A stretch of 17,367 nucleotides of DNA from an uncultured Alphaproteobacteria bacterium (GTDB lineage Bacteria > Pseudomonadota > Alphaproteobacteria > UBA7887). Numbering within the stretch: the first letter of the stretch is position 1; the number at the start of each line of letters is the position of its first letter. The position numbers were made by a program, and so were the translations under genes. Below the pieces are notes generated by a model. It was not told where the DNA came from, searched no databases, and was given only the letters and a program-made list of their open reading frames with translations. The stretch spans positions 1 to 17,367 of the forward strand of contig CAJWOI010000016.1 of assembly GCA_913044255.1 (NCBI GenBank), in the 5' to 3' direction. Below, piece by piece: positions 8,359-16,224 of this stretch.

Positions 8359-9423
8359 CTATTCAGAATTAATTCGGCGCTCTCGCGCCATCAAAGTTAG
8401 ATCCGCAGCAACCATTTCGCGTACCAACTCGGGAAACGATGTTGTATGTCGCCAACCTAATAACTTATTTGCTTTTGTCGGATCTCCGAGTAAACACTCT
8501 ACTTCTGTAGGACGGTAATATTTTGGATCAACCCGCACGAGCACCTTACCCGAGTCTTTGTCAACACCTTCCTCCTCCAAACCTTTCCCTCGCCATTCCA
8601 GATTCCTGGAAACTTCCGCAAATGAAAGTTCAACAAATTCTCGCACACTATGTGCCTCGCCTGTAGCGAGCACATAGTCATCCGGTTTAGATTGTTGCAA
8701 AATACGCCACATGCCCTCCACATAATCACGTGCATGACCCCAATCACGAAACGAGTCCAGATTCCCAAGAAAAATACAATTTTGAATTCCAAGTTCAATT
8801 GCAGCGACGGCCCGGGTAATTTTGCGGGTAACAAACGTCTCTCCCCGGATGGGGCTTTCATGGTTAAATAGAATACCATTTGAGGCATGTATGCCATATG
8901 CCTCTCGGTAATTTATGCAGACCCAATACGCATAAAGTTTCGCAGCTGCATATGGACTCCGCGGGCAGAACGGGGTTGTTTCTCGCTGTGGCCGCTCAAT
9001 GGCATTCCCAAACATTTCCGAAGTCGAGGCCTGATAAAATCGGCAGTTGTTCTCATGCCCCAACAATCGAACCGCTTCGAGTAGACGTAGCGTACCGAGA
9101 GCATCAGCATTTGCAGTATATTCAGGCGTCTCGAAACTCACTTGAACATGGCTTTGCGCACCAAGATTGTATATTTCCGTAGGTCGGACTTCCTGGATTA
9201 TGCGTATTAAATTTGTAGCGTCGGTAAGGTCCCCAAAATGCAAATGAAATTTTGACGTCACTTCATGCGGATCACTGTACAAATGATCAACGCGCTCAGT
9301 GTTAAATGAAGAAGAACGCCGCTTTATGCCGTGAACTTCGTAACCCTTGGCTAGCAGCAATTCTGAAAGGTAGGCACCATCCTGTCCGGTGACGCCGGTA
9401 ATTAATGCGACTCCTCCAGTCAT
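8359..9423 (-). CDS. gmd: GDP-mannose 4,6-dehydratase
   Basis: Gmd converts GDP-D-mannose to GDP-4-keto-6-deoxy-D-mannose, the branch point to GDP-fucose, GDP-rhamnose and GDP-perosamine. It is an extended short-chain dehydrogenase of 354 residues. Visible: the NADP motif GVTGQDG (10-16), the [15 protein letters not shown] segment that helps form the tetramer (35-49), the active-site STSEMFG (133-139), the YAAAK catalytic pair Tyr158/Lys162, [10 protein letters not shown] (185-194), and YRPTEVE (303-309). The ATG at 9423 has GGGAG 6 nt upstream. It appears to be the first gene of the four-gene sugar-nucleotide operon. It is separated by 88 nt from recJ, which is on the same strand, so read-through from recJ is possible. 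No enzyme that reduces or aminates its product, and no GDP-mannose pyrophosphorylase, is in the window. Confidence 0.96.
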   Translation of the reverse strand: MTGGVALITGVTGQDGAYLSELLLAKGYEVHGIKRRSSSFNTERVDHLYSDPHEVTSKFHLHFGDLTDATNLIRIIQEVRPTEIYNLGAQSHVQVSFETPEYTANADALGTLRLLEAVRLLGHENNCRFYQASTSEMFGNAIERPQRETTPFCPRSPYAAAKLYAYWVCINYREAYGIHASNGILFNHESPIRGETFVTRKITRAVAAIELGIQNCIFLGNLDSFRDWGHARDYVEGMWRILQQSKPDDYVLATGEAHSVREFVELSFAEVSRNLEWRGKGLEEEGVDKDSGKVLVRVDPKYYRPTEVECLLGDPTKANKLLGWRHTTSFPELVREMVAADLTLMARERRINSE

Positions 9424-9511
9424 TAAGAGCTCCCAGCTGAATCATGCCATTTACGATGAAGTAACCGAGTACATAGCGAACATCGTTAAGATCAAACTTA
9501 CATAATAGTAT

Positions 9512-11287
9512 CTAACAGTCTTCCGGGTAAGCAACGTCATCAATAAATAACTGTACTTCATGGCGACCACGCCAATTATTGGCTCGCAAAGAGCCGGCAA
9601 CGTGAAGATTTTTAGCGTTCAGCAAGGCATGCCCCAATGGCTGATCGGCAGACCGAAAAGCTATTCCCTTCAGCCGGGAACCCCCCTCACCGGCGAAGAT
9701 GCAGCGCACATGACCTCCATCTCCGACAGTGTCGACCCTGACAACTTTCACCCCCGCAAAAGCAAACCGAGGCATCGGGTTCCCCGGGCCGTAAGGGCCC
9801 ACCTGCTCAAATTTCTCGACCAAATCTGTCTGAGCTGCCGATAAAGCCAGAACACAATCCACGCCCAGTGACGGTGCAGCTGTTAGACAACCCAATTTTA
9901 TCGTGCGTTTCTCTATAAAATTCCGAAAGTCATCAAATTTTTCGTGTTGAATTGTGAAACCACCGGCCATCGAGTGACCCCCACCCGCCATTAGCAGACC
10001 GGCTTGGTGGGCGGCAGTAATCATCGCACCAACATCTATATTGGGGATAGACCGCGCAGATCCCTTTCCAATGTTACCATCAAACGCCGCAACAAAAGCG
10101 GGCCTCTTATACCGTTCGGTCAGCCGACTTGCTACCAAACCGATTACGCCTACGTGCCAGTGCTGGTCCCGAACGACGATTGCCGGACCGAGTTGCCCCT
10201 TTGATTCCACCTGTGAGAAAGCCTGTTCGACGTTTAGTGATTCAATTGCTCTCCTCTCCAAATTCAAATCGTTCAATCGTGTGGCCAACCGGAGAGCTTC
10301 CAGTGGGTCATTCGTCGTTAACAAACGATGGCCCAGGTCTGACTCCCCCACCCGGCCACCTGCATTGATACGTGGGCCTAATACATAGCCCAGGTGATAA
10401 CAATCAGGGCGTCCATCAACCGCGGCCACATCGGCCAATGCAGCTAAACCCCTGTTATCGCGCCTCGCCAAAACCTTTAACCCCTGACGAACTAGGGCTC
10501 GATTCAGGCCCGTCAAAGGCACCACGTCACAGACCGTGCCAAGCGCTACCAAATCTAGCAATGCTACCAGATTTGGTTCGGCCTTGTTCGTAAAAAAATC
10601 CGCCTCACGCAAACTACGATTCAACGCCACGATGAGCAAATAAGTAACGCCCACCGCCGCCAACGATCCTTGCCCACTGTCGTCGTCCAACCGATTTGGG
10701 TTCACCAACGCAACACATCTTGGCAGAGCAGGTCCAGCCATATGATGATCGAGTATAATTACATCAAGTCCAATGTCCTCTGCCCTGCCGAGCGCATCGT
10801 GCGCGGTGGTGCCACAGTCGACCGTAACCACTACTTCCGCGCCATTTTCTCGCAAACTTTCAAACGCCTTCGCGGTCGGCCCATATCCTTCACGGATGCG
10901 GTCCGGTATATAAACTTCAATATTCACCCCGAGTTTGGATAAATAACTGCGCAACAAAGCAGAAGCAGTCGCGCCGTCCACATCGTAGTCGCCAAAAACT
11001 GCTATTCTCTCACCCTTGAAGATAGCCCGAGCCACGCGAGCGGCTGCACGATCCATATCCATCAAACTCGAGGGATTCGGCATCAGTTCTCTTAATTTCG
11101 GATCGAGAAACCGTTCGGCACCCTCGGCACCGACTCCACGAGCTGCCAAAAGCCTGCCAACGACTTCCGGAACCGCCAAACGTTGGGAAATTGCTATTGC
11201 GGAGCGATGATCAACGACCCTATCCCTCCACCGCATACCCGTCACCGAGCATTCAACGCCTAACAAAGCACCGACTTGACCCGACAT
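9512..11287 (-). CDS. recJ: Single-stranded-DNA-specific exonuclease RecJ
   Basis: RecJ degrades single-stranded DNA 5' to 3' in RecF-pathway recombination, mismatch repair and base excision repair. From the ATG at 11287 it has 591 residues. Visible DHH-phosphoesterase motifs: FGDYDVDG (98-105), TVDCGTT (154-160), LDHH (179-182), VCDVVPL (252-258), then GPRINAGGR (304-312) and the DHHA1 motif GGGHSMAGG (435-443), followed by the C-terminal OB-like domain. The open frame extends nine codons further to a TTG at 11314, which would overlap glpX by 20 nt. The ATG leaves a 7-nt gap after the glpX stop and matches the usual N-terminus (a few residues before LGVE.SVTG..W), so it is preferred. No strong ribosome binding site is seen at either start, which suggests coupling to glpX. 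Confidence 0.96.
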   Translation of the reverse strand: MSGQVGALLGVECSVTGMRWRDRVVDHRSAIAISQRLAVPEVVGRLLAARGVGAEGAERFLDPKLRELMPNPSSLMDMDRAAARVARAIFKGERIAVFGDYDVDGATASALLRSYLSKLGVNIEVYIPDRIREGYGPTAKAFESLRENGAEVVVTVDCGTTAHDALGRAEDIGLDVIILDHHMAGPALPRCVALVNPNRLDDDSGQGSLAAVGVTYLLIVALNRSLREADFFTNKAEPNLVALLDLVALGTVCDVVPLTGLNRALVRQGLKVLARRDNRGLAALADVAAVDGRPDCYHLGYVLGPRINAGGRVGESDLGHRLLTTNDPLEALRLATRLNDLNLERRAIESLNVEQAFSQVESKGQLGPAIVVRDQHWHVGVIGLVASRLTERYKRPAFVAAFDGNIGKGSARSIPNIDVGAMITAAHQAGLLMAGGGHSMAGGFTIQHEKFDDFRNFIEKRTIKLGCLTAAPSLGVDCVLALSAAQTDLVEKFEQVGPYGPGNPMPRFAFAGVKVVRVDTVGDGGHVRCIFAGEGGSRLKGIAFRSADQPLGHALLNAKNLHVAGSLRANNWRGRHEVQLFIDDVAYPEDC

Positions 11288-11294
11288 ACCCAGA

Positions 11295-12275
11295 CTACCG
11301 AATGCTGTACTCAAACACCGGCTTCAAGGTGAGATTGTGCTCAGCACTGATTACACGGACAGTTCCCGTCTTGGAACGCATAACGAGCGACTCCGTGCTC
11401 ACCGACGCATTCGCGCGCCTTACACCACGCAACATCGATCCATCTGTGACACCAGTTGCGGCAAACATCACCTCCCCCTTGGCCATCTCACCCAGATCAT
11501 ATTTCCTGGATAAATCGTCAACGCCGAGCTTTACCGCTCGTTTTCTTTCTTCGTCATTGCGGAATACTAGCCGCCCCTGCATCTGGCCACCTGTACACCT
11601 AAGTGCAGCCGCTGCAAGCACCCCTTCGGGTGCGCCGCCCACCCCCATGTATATATCAATACCAGTGTCCTCTCGCGCGGTCGCTATCACACCGGCAACA
11701 TCTCCATCTTGGATAAGTTGAATCCGTGCCCCAGCTTCCCGCGTCACAGAAATCAGCTCCTCGTGACGTGGCCGATTTAAAATGCAGGCCACCAAATCAG
11801 AGACATCCCGACCCTTGGCACGAGCAAGGTTCTTCAGGTTGTTGGTAGTGGTCTCATCCAAATCAACCACGCCAGTCGGCGCACCCGGCCCTACGGCAAT
11901 TTTTTCCATATAAACGTCGGGGGCCTGCAACAGCCCGCCTTCCTCAGCCATAGCGATCACTGACAAAGCATTAGCCCCACCTGTAGCACAAATAGTAGTG
12001 CCCTCAAGAGGGTCAAGAGCTATGTCCACCGTCGGCCCACCGGCTCCAACTTTTTCACCTATGAAGAGCATCGGTGCCTCGTCCCGCTCTCCTTCACCTA
12101 TAACCACCGTGCCATTAATCTCTAAACCATTGAGCGATTGACGCATAGCATCGACAGCCGCCTGATCAGCCGCCTTTTCGTCGCCACATCCCATCAAACG
12201 TGAACTTGCCAGGGCCGCAGCTTCCGTGACACGCACTACCTCTAAGGCAAGATTTCTATCCAACGTCTCAACCAT
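11295..12275 (-). CDS. glpX: Fructose-1,6-bisphosphatase class II (GlpX)
   Basis: GlpX removes the 1-phosphate from fructose-1,6-bisphosphate in gluconeogenesis; in autotrophs it can also act on sedoheptulose bisphosphate. The chosen ATG at 12275 gives 326 residues starting MVETLDRNLALEVVRVTEAAA, the usual start of alphaproteobacterial GlpX. The longer frame to TTG 12332 adds 19 residues with no family support. Metal and substrate residues are visible: GDEKAAD (31-37), GEGERDEAPM (60-69), DPLEGTT (88-94) and the late acidic ligand in GGAPEGVL (Glu217). A GGAAGGG stretch lies 11-17 nt upstream of the ATG. recJ follows after 7 nt, so they form one transcript. The gene expected just upstream in relatives, homoserine dehydrogenase, is absent. 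Confidence 0.95.
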   Translation of the reverse strand: MVETLDRNLALEVVRVTEAAALASSRLMGCGDEKAADQAAVDAMRQSLNGLEINGTVVIGEGERDEAPMLFIGEKVGAGGPTVDIALDPLEGTTICATGGANALSVIAMAEEGGLLQAPDVYMEKIAVGPGAPTGVVDLDETTTNNLKNLARAKGRDVSDLVACILNRPRHEELISVTREAGARIQLIQDGDVAGVIATAREDTGIDIYMGVGGAPEGVLAAAALRCTGGQMQGRLVFRNDEERKRAVKLGVDDLSRKYDLGEMAKGEVMFAATGVTDGSMLRGVRRANASVSTESLVMRSKTGTVRVISAEHNLTLKPVFEYSIR

Positions 12276-12484
12276 ATCAAATAAAACACCCTTCCAATGT
12301 ATCGAGAGTACAAAGTCTGCAAGTGGGAACAACCATACACCATGGGATCAGAGACGATGCAATGGCCCCGCGAACAACGAAGCTCTATCAGAGCCCTCGC
12401 TAACCCGCACTTACGTAGTACGTCAGAGAAGCACCAATAACGTTATCGCCGATTCGCCATTGTCGCCGTGACTGCAAAATTTCT
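12276..12484. other. 209-nt spacer between alaC and glpX, where hom usually lies
   Basis: In the transcribed (minus) direction this spacer separates alaC from glpX. It holds a small hairpin GCTCT-GAT-AGAGC (12382-12394) without a U-tract, and an 11-bp odd palindrome ACGTA-G-TACGT (12413-12423). I could not identify coding remnants of a homoserine dehydrogenase by eye. A promoter for glpX-recJ could lie here, but no convincing -35/-10 pair was found. Confidence 0.4.
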
Positions 12485-13705
12485 TCAGGACCCAAAAGCG
12501 CGGGTGAGAGGCGGAACCGTTAAATTCTGATACTTGGCGAGGAACAATTTAATGTTCCGCGCAGCCTGACGAATTCGCTGTCTATTCTCGACCAATGCTA
12601 AACGAACATATCCCTCACCATGTTCACCAAAACCGATACCTGGAGACACAGCCACCTGCGCTTCCTGAAGCAATAATTTGGAAAATTCCAGGGAGCCCAT
12701 GGCCTTCATTCCAACCGGAATTGGCGCCCAAACGAACATAGTCGCTCTAGGCGATGGAATTTCCCATCCGGCAGACGCAAAACTTTCGATCAATACGTCG
12801 CGACGCTCTCGATACCGCAAACGGATTCGTTCCACACAGTCCTGGGGTCCGTTTAAAGCTGCGGAGGCTGCGACTTGCACGGGCGTAAACGCGCCGTAGT
12901 CCAGATAGGATTTGATCCGTGCAAGCGCATCAATGAGCCCTCTATTCCCAGCCCCAAAGCCAACCCGCCAACCAGGCATGGAATACGTCTTACTCAGAGA
13001 ACTAAATTCCACCGCGATTTCACGAGCGCCAGGGACTTGCAATATGGAAGGAGGAGGCTCGCCATCAAAATAGATTTCTGCGTAAGCAATATCGGAAAGG
13101 ATAAAAATTCCGTGCGCTTGAGCAAATTTGACCACCTCGCGATAGAAAGATAGATCCACAACCTCGGCAGTCGGATTATTAGGGAAGTTTAGTACCAGCG
13201 CACGTGGCGAAGGTGCGCTCTCCCTAACCGCTCGATGGATTTCAGCCATCAAATCAAATCCAGGACCGCTTGGTACATGGCGTACGCTAGCACCAGCAAT
13301 AATGAAACCGTATGGATGAATCGGATAACTTGGGTTTGGCACCAAAATGACATCGCCAGGGGCGGAAATTGCCGATGCTAGATTTGCTAAACCCTCCTTG
13401 GAACCCAATGTAACAATCACCTCCTCGTTGGGATCCAGCTCAACGCCAAAACGCCGCAGATAATAGCTTGCTAGTGCACGGCGCAAACCCTTAATACCGC
13501 GTGACGTCGAATAGCGGTGGGTGCGCGAATCCTTAACTGCTTCGATCAATTTTTCTACCACGTGAGGGGGGCTGGGCGAATCCGGATTTCCCATGCCAAA
13601 ATCGATTATGTCAAGGCCCTTTGCGCGCGCGCGTGCCTTCATCTCGTTTACTTCTGAAAACACGTAAGGCGGGAGTCGGTTTATCCGCTCGAATCGGTGT
13701 TCCAT
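12485..13705 (-). CDS. alaC: AlaC-type class I/II aminotransferase (alanine transaminase; often labelled LL-diaminopimelate aminotransferase)
   Basis: This is a PLP-dependent fold-type I aminotransferase. The sequence resembles E. coli AlaC, which makes alanine from pyruvate and glutamate, over its whole length: RFERINRLPPYVF near the N-terminus, DFGMGNPD, THRYSTSRGI, GSKEGLA, VPNPSYPIHPYG and SPGIGFGEHGEGYVRLALVEN. From ATG 13705 it has 406 residues. Visible: NFPNNP (173-178), the PLP-contacting SDIAYAE (Asp205), the Schiff-base lysine in SSLSKTYSMPGW (Lys239) and the carboxylate-binding arginine in YVRLAL (Arg368). The open frame reaches a TTG two codons upstream, but the ATG is preferred; neither has a clear ribosome binding site. 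Many databases call such proteins LL-diaminopimelate aminotransferase; AlaC is the closer match by memory of the family. It lies 60 nt after the OmpA-like gene and precedes glpX-recJ. Confidence 0.88.
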   Translation of the reverse strand: MEHRFERINRLPPYVFSEVNEMKARARAKGLDIIDFGMGNPDSPSPPHVVEKLIEAVKDSRTHRYSTSRGIKGLRRALASYYLRRFGVELDPNEEVIVTLGSKEGLANLASAISAPGDVILVPNPSYPIHPYGFIIAGASVRHVPSGPGFDLMAEIHRAVRESAPSPRALVLNFPNNPTAEVVDLSFYREVVKFAQAHGIFILSDIAYAEIYFDGEPPPSILQVPGAREIAVEFSSLSKTYSMPGWRVGFGAGNRGLIDALARIKSYLDYGAFTPVQVAASAALNGPQDCVERIRLRYRERRDVLIESFASAGWEIPSPRATMFVWAPIPVGMKAMGSLEFSKLLLQEAQVAVSPGIGFGEHGEGYVRLALVENRQRIRQAARNIKLFLAKYQNLTVPPLTRAFGS

Positions 13706-13765
13706 CGTCAATATTTCAGTCTTGGAATTAACTAGTTTAAAACAGACAGCAATAGCTACTGTATA

Positions 13766-14827
13766 TCAACTCGGTGGCGTCAAAAACTCTATATAAATAT
13801 TAGCGCGCCTATTCGCTGCCTCACCCAATTTCGTCGCCTCTGAATAATCCGGCTGATTATCGGACACGGCCTCAACAAATACCCTTTGACTTTCCACACC
13901 CAATTTAACCAGCTCGTCCGCAACGGCACTCGCACGTGCCAACGATGTCTGGTAATTCGCCAGTTTGTGATCAACCAAATCGTTGGTTTTGGTTTTACTG
14001 CTGGCATGGCCTACCACGCGCACATTACCGCCATACTCCTTTTGTGCTGCCGCAACTTGACGCAATACTTCTCGGTCTTGTCGAGATAATCGAGCTGAAC
14101 CGTGATTGAAATAAATAACTGCTGCGTGCGTGCTGAATGGGAATGCCGCCACGGCAGTGCCATCGTTAGAAGTTATCGATGAATTGGTCATTTGATGACC
14201 ACCTGCCACAACCGCCGTCGGTGCGGTGCTACCTGCACCGCCTGAAGCCCGAAACATTGAGTAAAAATGCTCTTCCACCGTGCTCCAGTTCGGCACCTCC
14301 GGCACTGGGGGAGGTGTAATCACCCATTCCTCTGAGATCGTCACATCTTCTCGCCGTATTGACGAGGCAGTACCAGTTACAACTGGAACTTCCATTTCGC
14401 GTTCCAGCACCACCGGCACCTCTACTTCGCGTTCCAGGACCACTGGCACTTCCACTGCACGTTCAACACGAGTCGGCGCAACACTTGGTTCCTCGCTGTA
14501 ACGAACATTATCTCGGTCGGCAATAAGTTGCTCAGCTAAAAGCTCCCGTTCCTCAAAACTGGAAGTAGAAGGTCGCTCATCAGGAACCTCAGAAAGACTT
14601 GGGAACGGGTCTTCCTCACCGGACGTCGAAAGCACTGCTTCCCGTGCCATTGGTGCATTGGGGTCAGGGTCAGAAGATTCATTTCCCCAGATACCTGCCT
14701 TAACCCAATCATTCGCAGAATCTACCCAATCGATCGGGTCCAATTGGTCCGGTAGGTAAGAACAACTAACCAGGAGCAATGAACTCATAAAAGCCAGAAG
14801 AAGGCGATTATTCTCAAATAAGGTCAT
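13766..14827 (-). CDS. OmpA-family lipoprotein with decapeptide-repeat linker
   Basis: This is a probable outer-membrane lipoprotein that grips peptidoglycan. The N-terminus (1-22) is a lipoprotein signal peptide with lipobox LVSC, lipidated at Cys22. Residues 23-230 are an acidic, Pro/Ser/Thr-rich region likely to span the periplasm. Within it three tandem decapeptides (121-150) follow the pattern x-E-R-x-x-E-V-P-V-V. The C-terminal OmpA/MotB-like domain (about 232-348) includes YFNHGSARLS, VVGHAS, NYQTSLARASAVADEL (the N...RA...L core with Arg298) and NRRANIYIE. The usual TD after GH is replaced by AS, so binding of diaminopimelate may be altered. The ATG at 14827 has only a weak ribosome binding site. 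It is not a canonical Pal, being about twice as long, and no tol genes adjoin it. It lies 60 nt upstream of alaC and may be co-transcribed. Confidence 0.85.
   Translation of the reverse strand: MTLFENNRLLLAFMSSLLLVSCSYLPDQLDPIDWVDSANDWVKAGIWGNESSDPDPNAPMAREAVLSTSGEEDPFPSLSEVPDERPSTSSFEERELLAEQLIADRDNVRYSEEPSVAPTRVERAVEVPVVLEREVEVPVVLEREMEVPVVTGTASSIRREDVTISEEWVITPPPVPEVPNWSTVEEHFYSMFRASGGAGSTAPTAVVAGGHQMTNSSITSNDGTAVAAFPFSTHAAVIYFNHGSARLSRQDREVLRQVAAAQKEYGGNVRVVGHASSKTKTNDLVDHKLANYQTSLARASAVADELVKLGVESQRVFVEAVSDNQPDYSEATKLGEAANRRANIYIEFLTPPS
14378..14467 (-). repeat. Three tandem 30-bp units encoding decapeptides in the OmpA-like lipoprotein
   Basis: Three in-frame 30-bp units (14378-14407, 14408-14437, 14438-14467) encode VERAVEVPVV, LEREVEVPVV and LEREMEVPVV in protein order. 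By hand count adjacent DNA copies share about three quarters of their bases while the peptide is nearly constant. That argues for an old duplication kept by selection rather than recent slippage. The charged/beta-branched alternation suggests an extended spacer. Confidence 0.85.
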
Positions 14828-15255
14828 AGTTCACATCACTTCATCTTTTCTGCGCTCTGCTGAATACGCCCGTCACGCGATTGATACAAGACCCGGTTCA
14901 CTCACCCCTAAGCGTAAACAATTCACAAGTGCGCCCATTTCATAGGTGAAAAGCCCCGAACATTTTGAATATATGCGATAGAAAAGCCGCAATAAATAGT
15001 AAGACACTATCCGGTAATTTTCTCCTATAAATCACATGTTAAGGTCTCACTTTCGCCTAAACACGCATAATTATACGCACTACCTAGCGTCACGTTGCCA
15101 AAATCGCCTCCACCAACCCAATTTGCACCCCACACACAGGTGCCAAAAATTATGACGCCGCTCGCCTCATTCAGAGAAAGAGCGTGTAGTATAACTCTTT
15201 CTCCCACTGCGACCCACTGCAATAATGAGACAAACAAGATAAAGGACAGTGCTGA
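14828..15255. other. 428-nt divergent spacer between the OmpA-like gene and the SDR gene
   Basis: Two GAAAAGCC copies (14948-14955 and 14981-14988) are spaced 33 nt apart on the OmpA-like side. The SDR side has a perfect inverted repeat (15174-15203) and a CCCACTGC direct repeat (15203-15220). An 81-codon minus-strand frame (15270-15025) and a 44-codon minus-strand frame (stop near 14873) are open but start with TTG or GTG and lack good ribosome binding sites; I do not call them genes. Promoters of both divergent units should be here, but no clear -35/-10 pair was found. Confidence 0.5.
15174..15220. promoter_or_regulatory. Inverted repeat plus direct repeat upstream of the SDR gene, candidate operator
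   Basis: GAGAAAGAG (15174-15182) and CTCTTTCTC (15195-15203) are perfect 9-bp inverted arms around a 12-nt centre that contains TATAAC (15190-15195), a plausible -10 box, although the matching -35 is poor. Directly after it CCCACTGC occurs twice (15203-15210 and 15213-15220) with a 10-bp period, one helical turn. The element ends about 35 nt before the SDR start. Layout suggests a regulator site overlapping the SDR promoter; an RNA hairpin is the alternative. Confidence 0.45.
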
Positions 15256-15999
15256 ATGGACGATGATCAACGTAAAACATTAGTCCTCACAGGAGCTAGT
15301 CGAGGCATTGGACACGCAACGGTCAAACGATTTTCTAGCGCAGGTTGGAGGGTAATTACTTGCTCGCGGCATGCGTTCCCCGAGGACTGTCCTTGGGAGG
15401 CTGGTCCAGAGGATCATATGCAAATAGACCTTTCCGACGTAAATGCTCTGCCACAACAAGTTGACGTTCTCCGTGCAAAACTCAACGGGGCCGGTCTTGA
15501 TGCGCTTGTCAACAACGCCGCTATATCACCAAAAGAGCCTACTGGTAACCGACTAGATTCGATATCTACCGAGATGCAGGACTGGCGCCACGTTTTTCAA
15601 GTGAATTTCTTTGCTCCCATAATGCTCGCACGCGGCCTTTTTGAGCAGCTCGCAAAAACGCACGGCACAGTGGTAAATGTGACCTCAATTGCCGGAGGCC
15701 GCGTGCATCCTTTTGCCGGCACCGCATACGCAACATCAAAAGCAGCTCTGGCGAGTTTAACTCGCGAGATGGCAGTTGATTTTGGGCCTTACGGTATCCG
15801 TGTCAACGCCATCGCCCCCGGCGAGATCAAAACGTCGATCCTGTCCCCAGAAACCGAAAAAAAATTAGTGCCCGAAATACCAATGCGGCGTCTAGGAACA
15901 CCGGAGGAAGTCGCAAAAACAATCTATTTTCTATGTTCTGAGCAGTCCAGTTACGTCAACGGAGCTGAAATACACATCAATGGAGGACAGCACGCCTAG
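15256..15999 (+). CDS. Short-chain dehydrogenase/reductase (SDR family oxidoreductase)
   Basis: This is a classical SDR: an NAD(P)(H)-dependent oxidoreductase acting on an alcohol/ketone or similar substrate that cannot be named from sequence. The 247-residue length is standard. Visible: the cofactor motif TGASRGIG (12-19), DL at 58-59, NNAA (86-89), the helix-4 Asn in VNF (117), catalytic Ser144, Tyr158 and Lys162 (YATSK), and the PG motif NAIAPGEIKT (184-193). The ending SSYVNGAEIHINGG (231-244) is also typical. The residue before the end of beta-2 (TCSRHA) suggests an NADP preference, as inference. The ATG at 15256 has AAAGGA 9 nt upstream. It is a single-gene unit, diverging from the OmpA-like gene and converging on the SAF-domain oxidoreductase. 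A palindromic element lies just upstream. Confidence 0.93.
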   Translation: MDDDQRKTLVLTGASRGIGHATVKRFSSAGWRVITCSRHAFPEDCPWEAGPEDHMQIDLSDVNALPQQVDVLRAKLNGAGLDALVNNAAISPKEPTGNRLDSISTEMQDWRHVFQVNFFAPIMLARGLFEQLAKTHGTVVNVTSIAGGRVHPFAGTAYATSKAALASLTREMAVDFGPYGIRVNAIAPGEIKTSILSPETEKKLVPEIPMRRLGTPEEVAKTIYFLCSEQSSYVNGAEIHINGGQHA

Positions 16000-16088
16000 A
16001 TAGGGGTGTAAAAAATATTTTGTGGACAAAACAAGCGGGTAAATATTGCTCTTGGCCCGAATGTCATTGCCCAACTAGCAGTTTGACC

Positions 16089-16108
16089 CCGCTATACACG
16101 CGGTTTTT
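16089..16108 (+). terminator. Weak Rho-independent terminator candidate after the SDR gene
   Basis: CCGC (16089-16092) and GCGG (16100-16103) can pair around a 7-nt loop and are followed by five T residues (16104-16108). The stem is short, so strength is doubtful. Position, about 90 nt after the SDR stop, is suitable. Confidence 0.35.
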
Positions 16109-16156
16109 GCTTTAGAAGACGCTAGCGTAGCCTTGCTGCAAGAGCGACTTGTCGGT

Positions 16157-16178
16157 TGCCAGCAAAAAAGCGCTGGCA
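16157..16178. terminator. 7-bp hairpin in the convergent spacer
   Basis: TGCCAGC (16157-16163) and GCTGGCA (16172-16178) are perfect inverted arms around an AAAAAAGC loop. A T-run begins only about 8 nt later on the plus strand, so classical termination is uncertain. It could protect message 3' ends of the converging units. Confidence 0.35.
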
Positions 16179-16224
16179 CAGGTAAATTTTTCACCGAAAC
16201 AATGAAAGAATACCAAGTACGGTT

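Noticed and set aside
11288..11314. TTG-initiated nine-residue extension of RecJ overlapping glpX
   Set aside because: The ATG at 11287 fits the usual family N-terminus and the 7-nt spacing to the glpX stop; the extension has no family support.
14280..14501. Plus-strand frame rich in TGTS and RS repeats, antisense to the OmpA-like gene
   Set aside because: Its periodicity is the mirror image of the decapeptide repeat on the minus strand, which has the lipobox and an OmpA-like domain.
15025..15270. 81-codon minus-strand frame with a hydrophobic, signal-peptide-like N-terminus (IIVHSALSFILFVSLLQW)
   Set aside because: It begins with TTG, has only a poorly spaced GAGG upstream, overlaps the start of the well-supported SDR gene and spans its promoter region. 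Its codon pattern gives no independent support. It would need a homologue or a transcript to be accepted.
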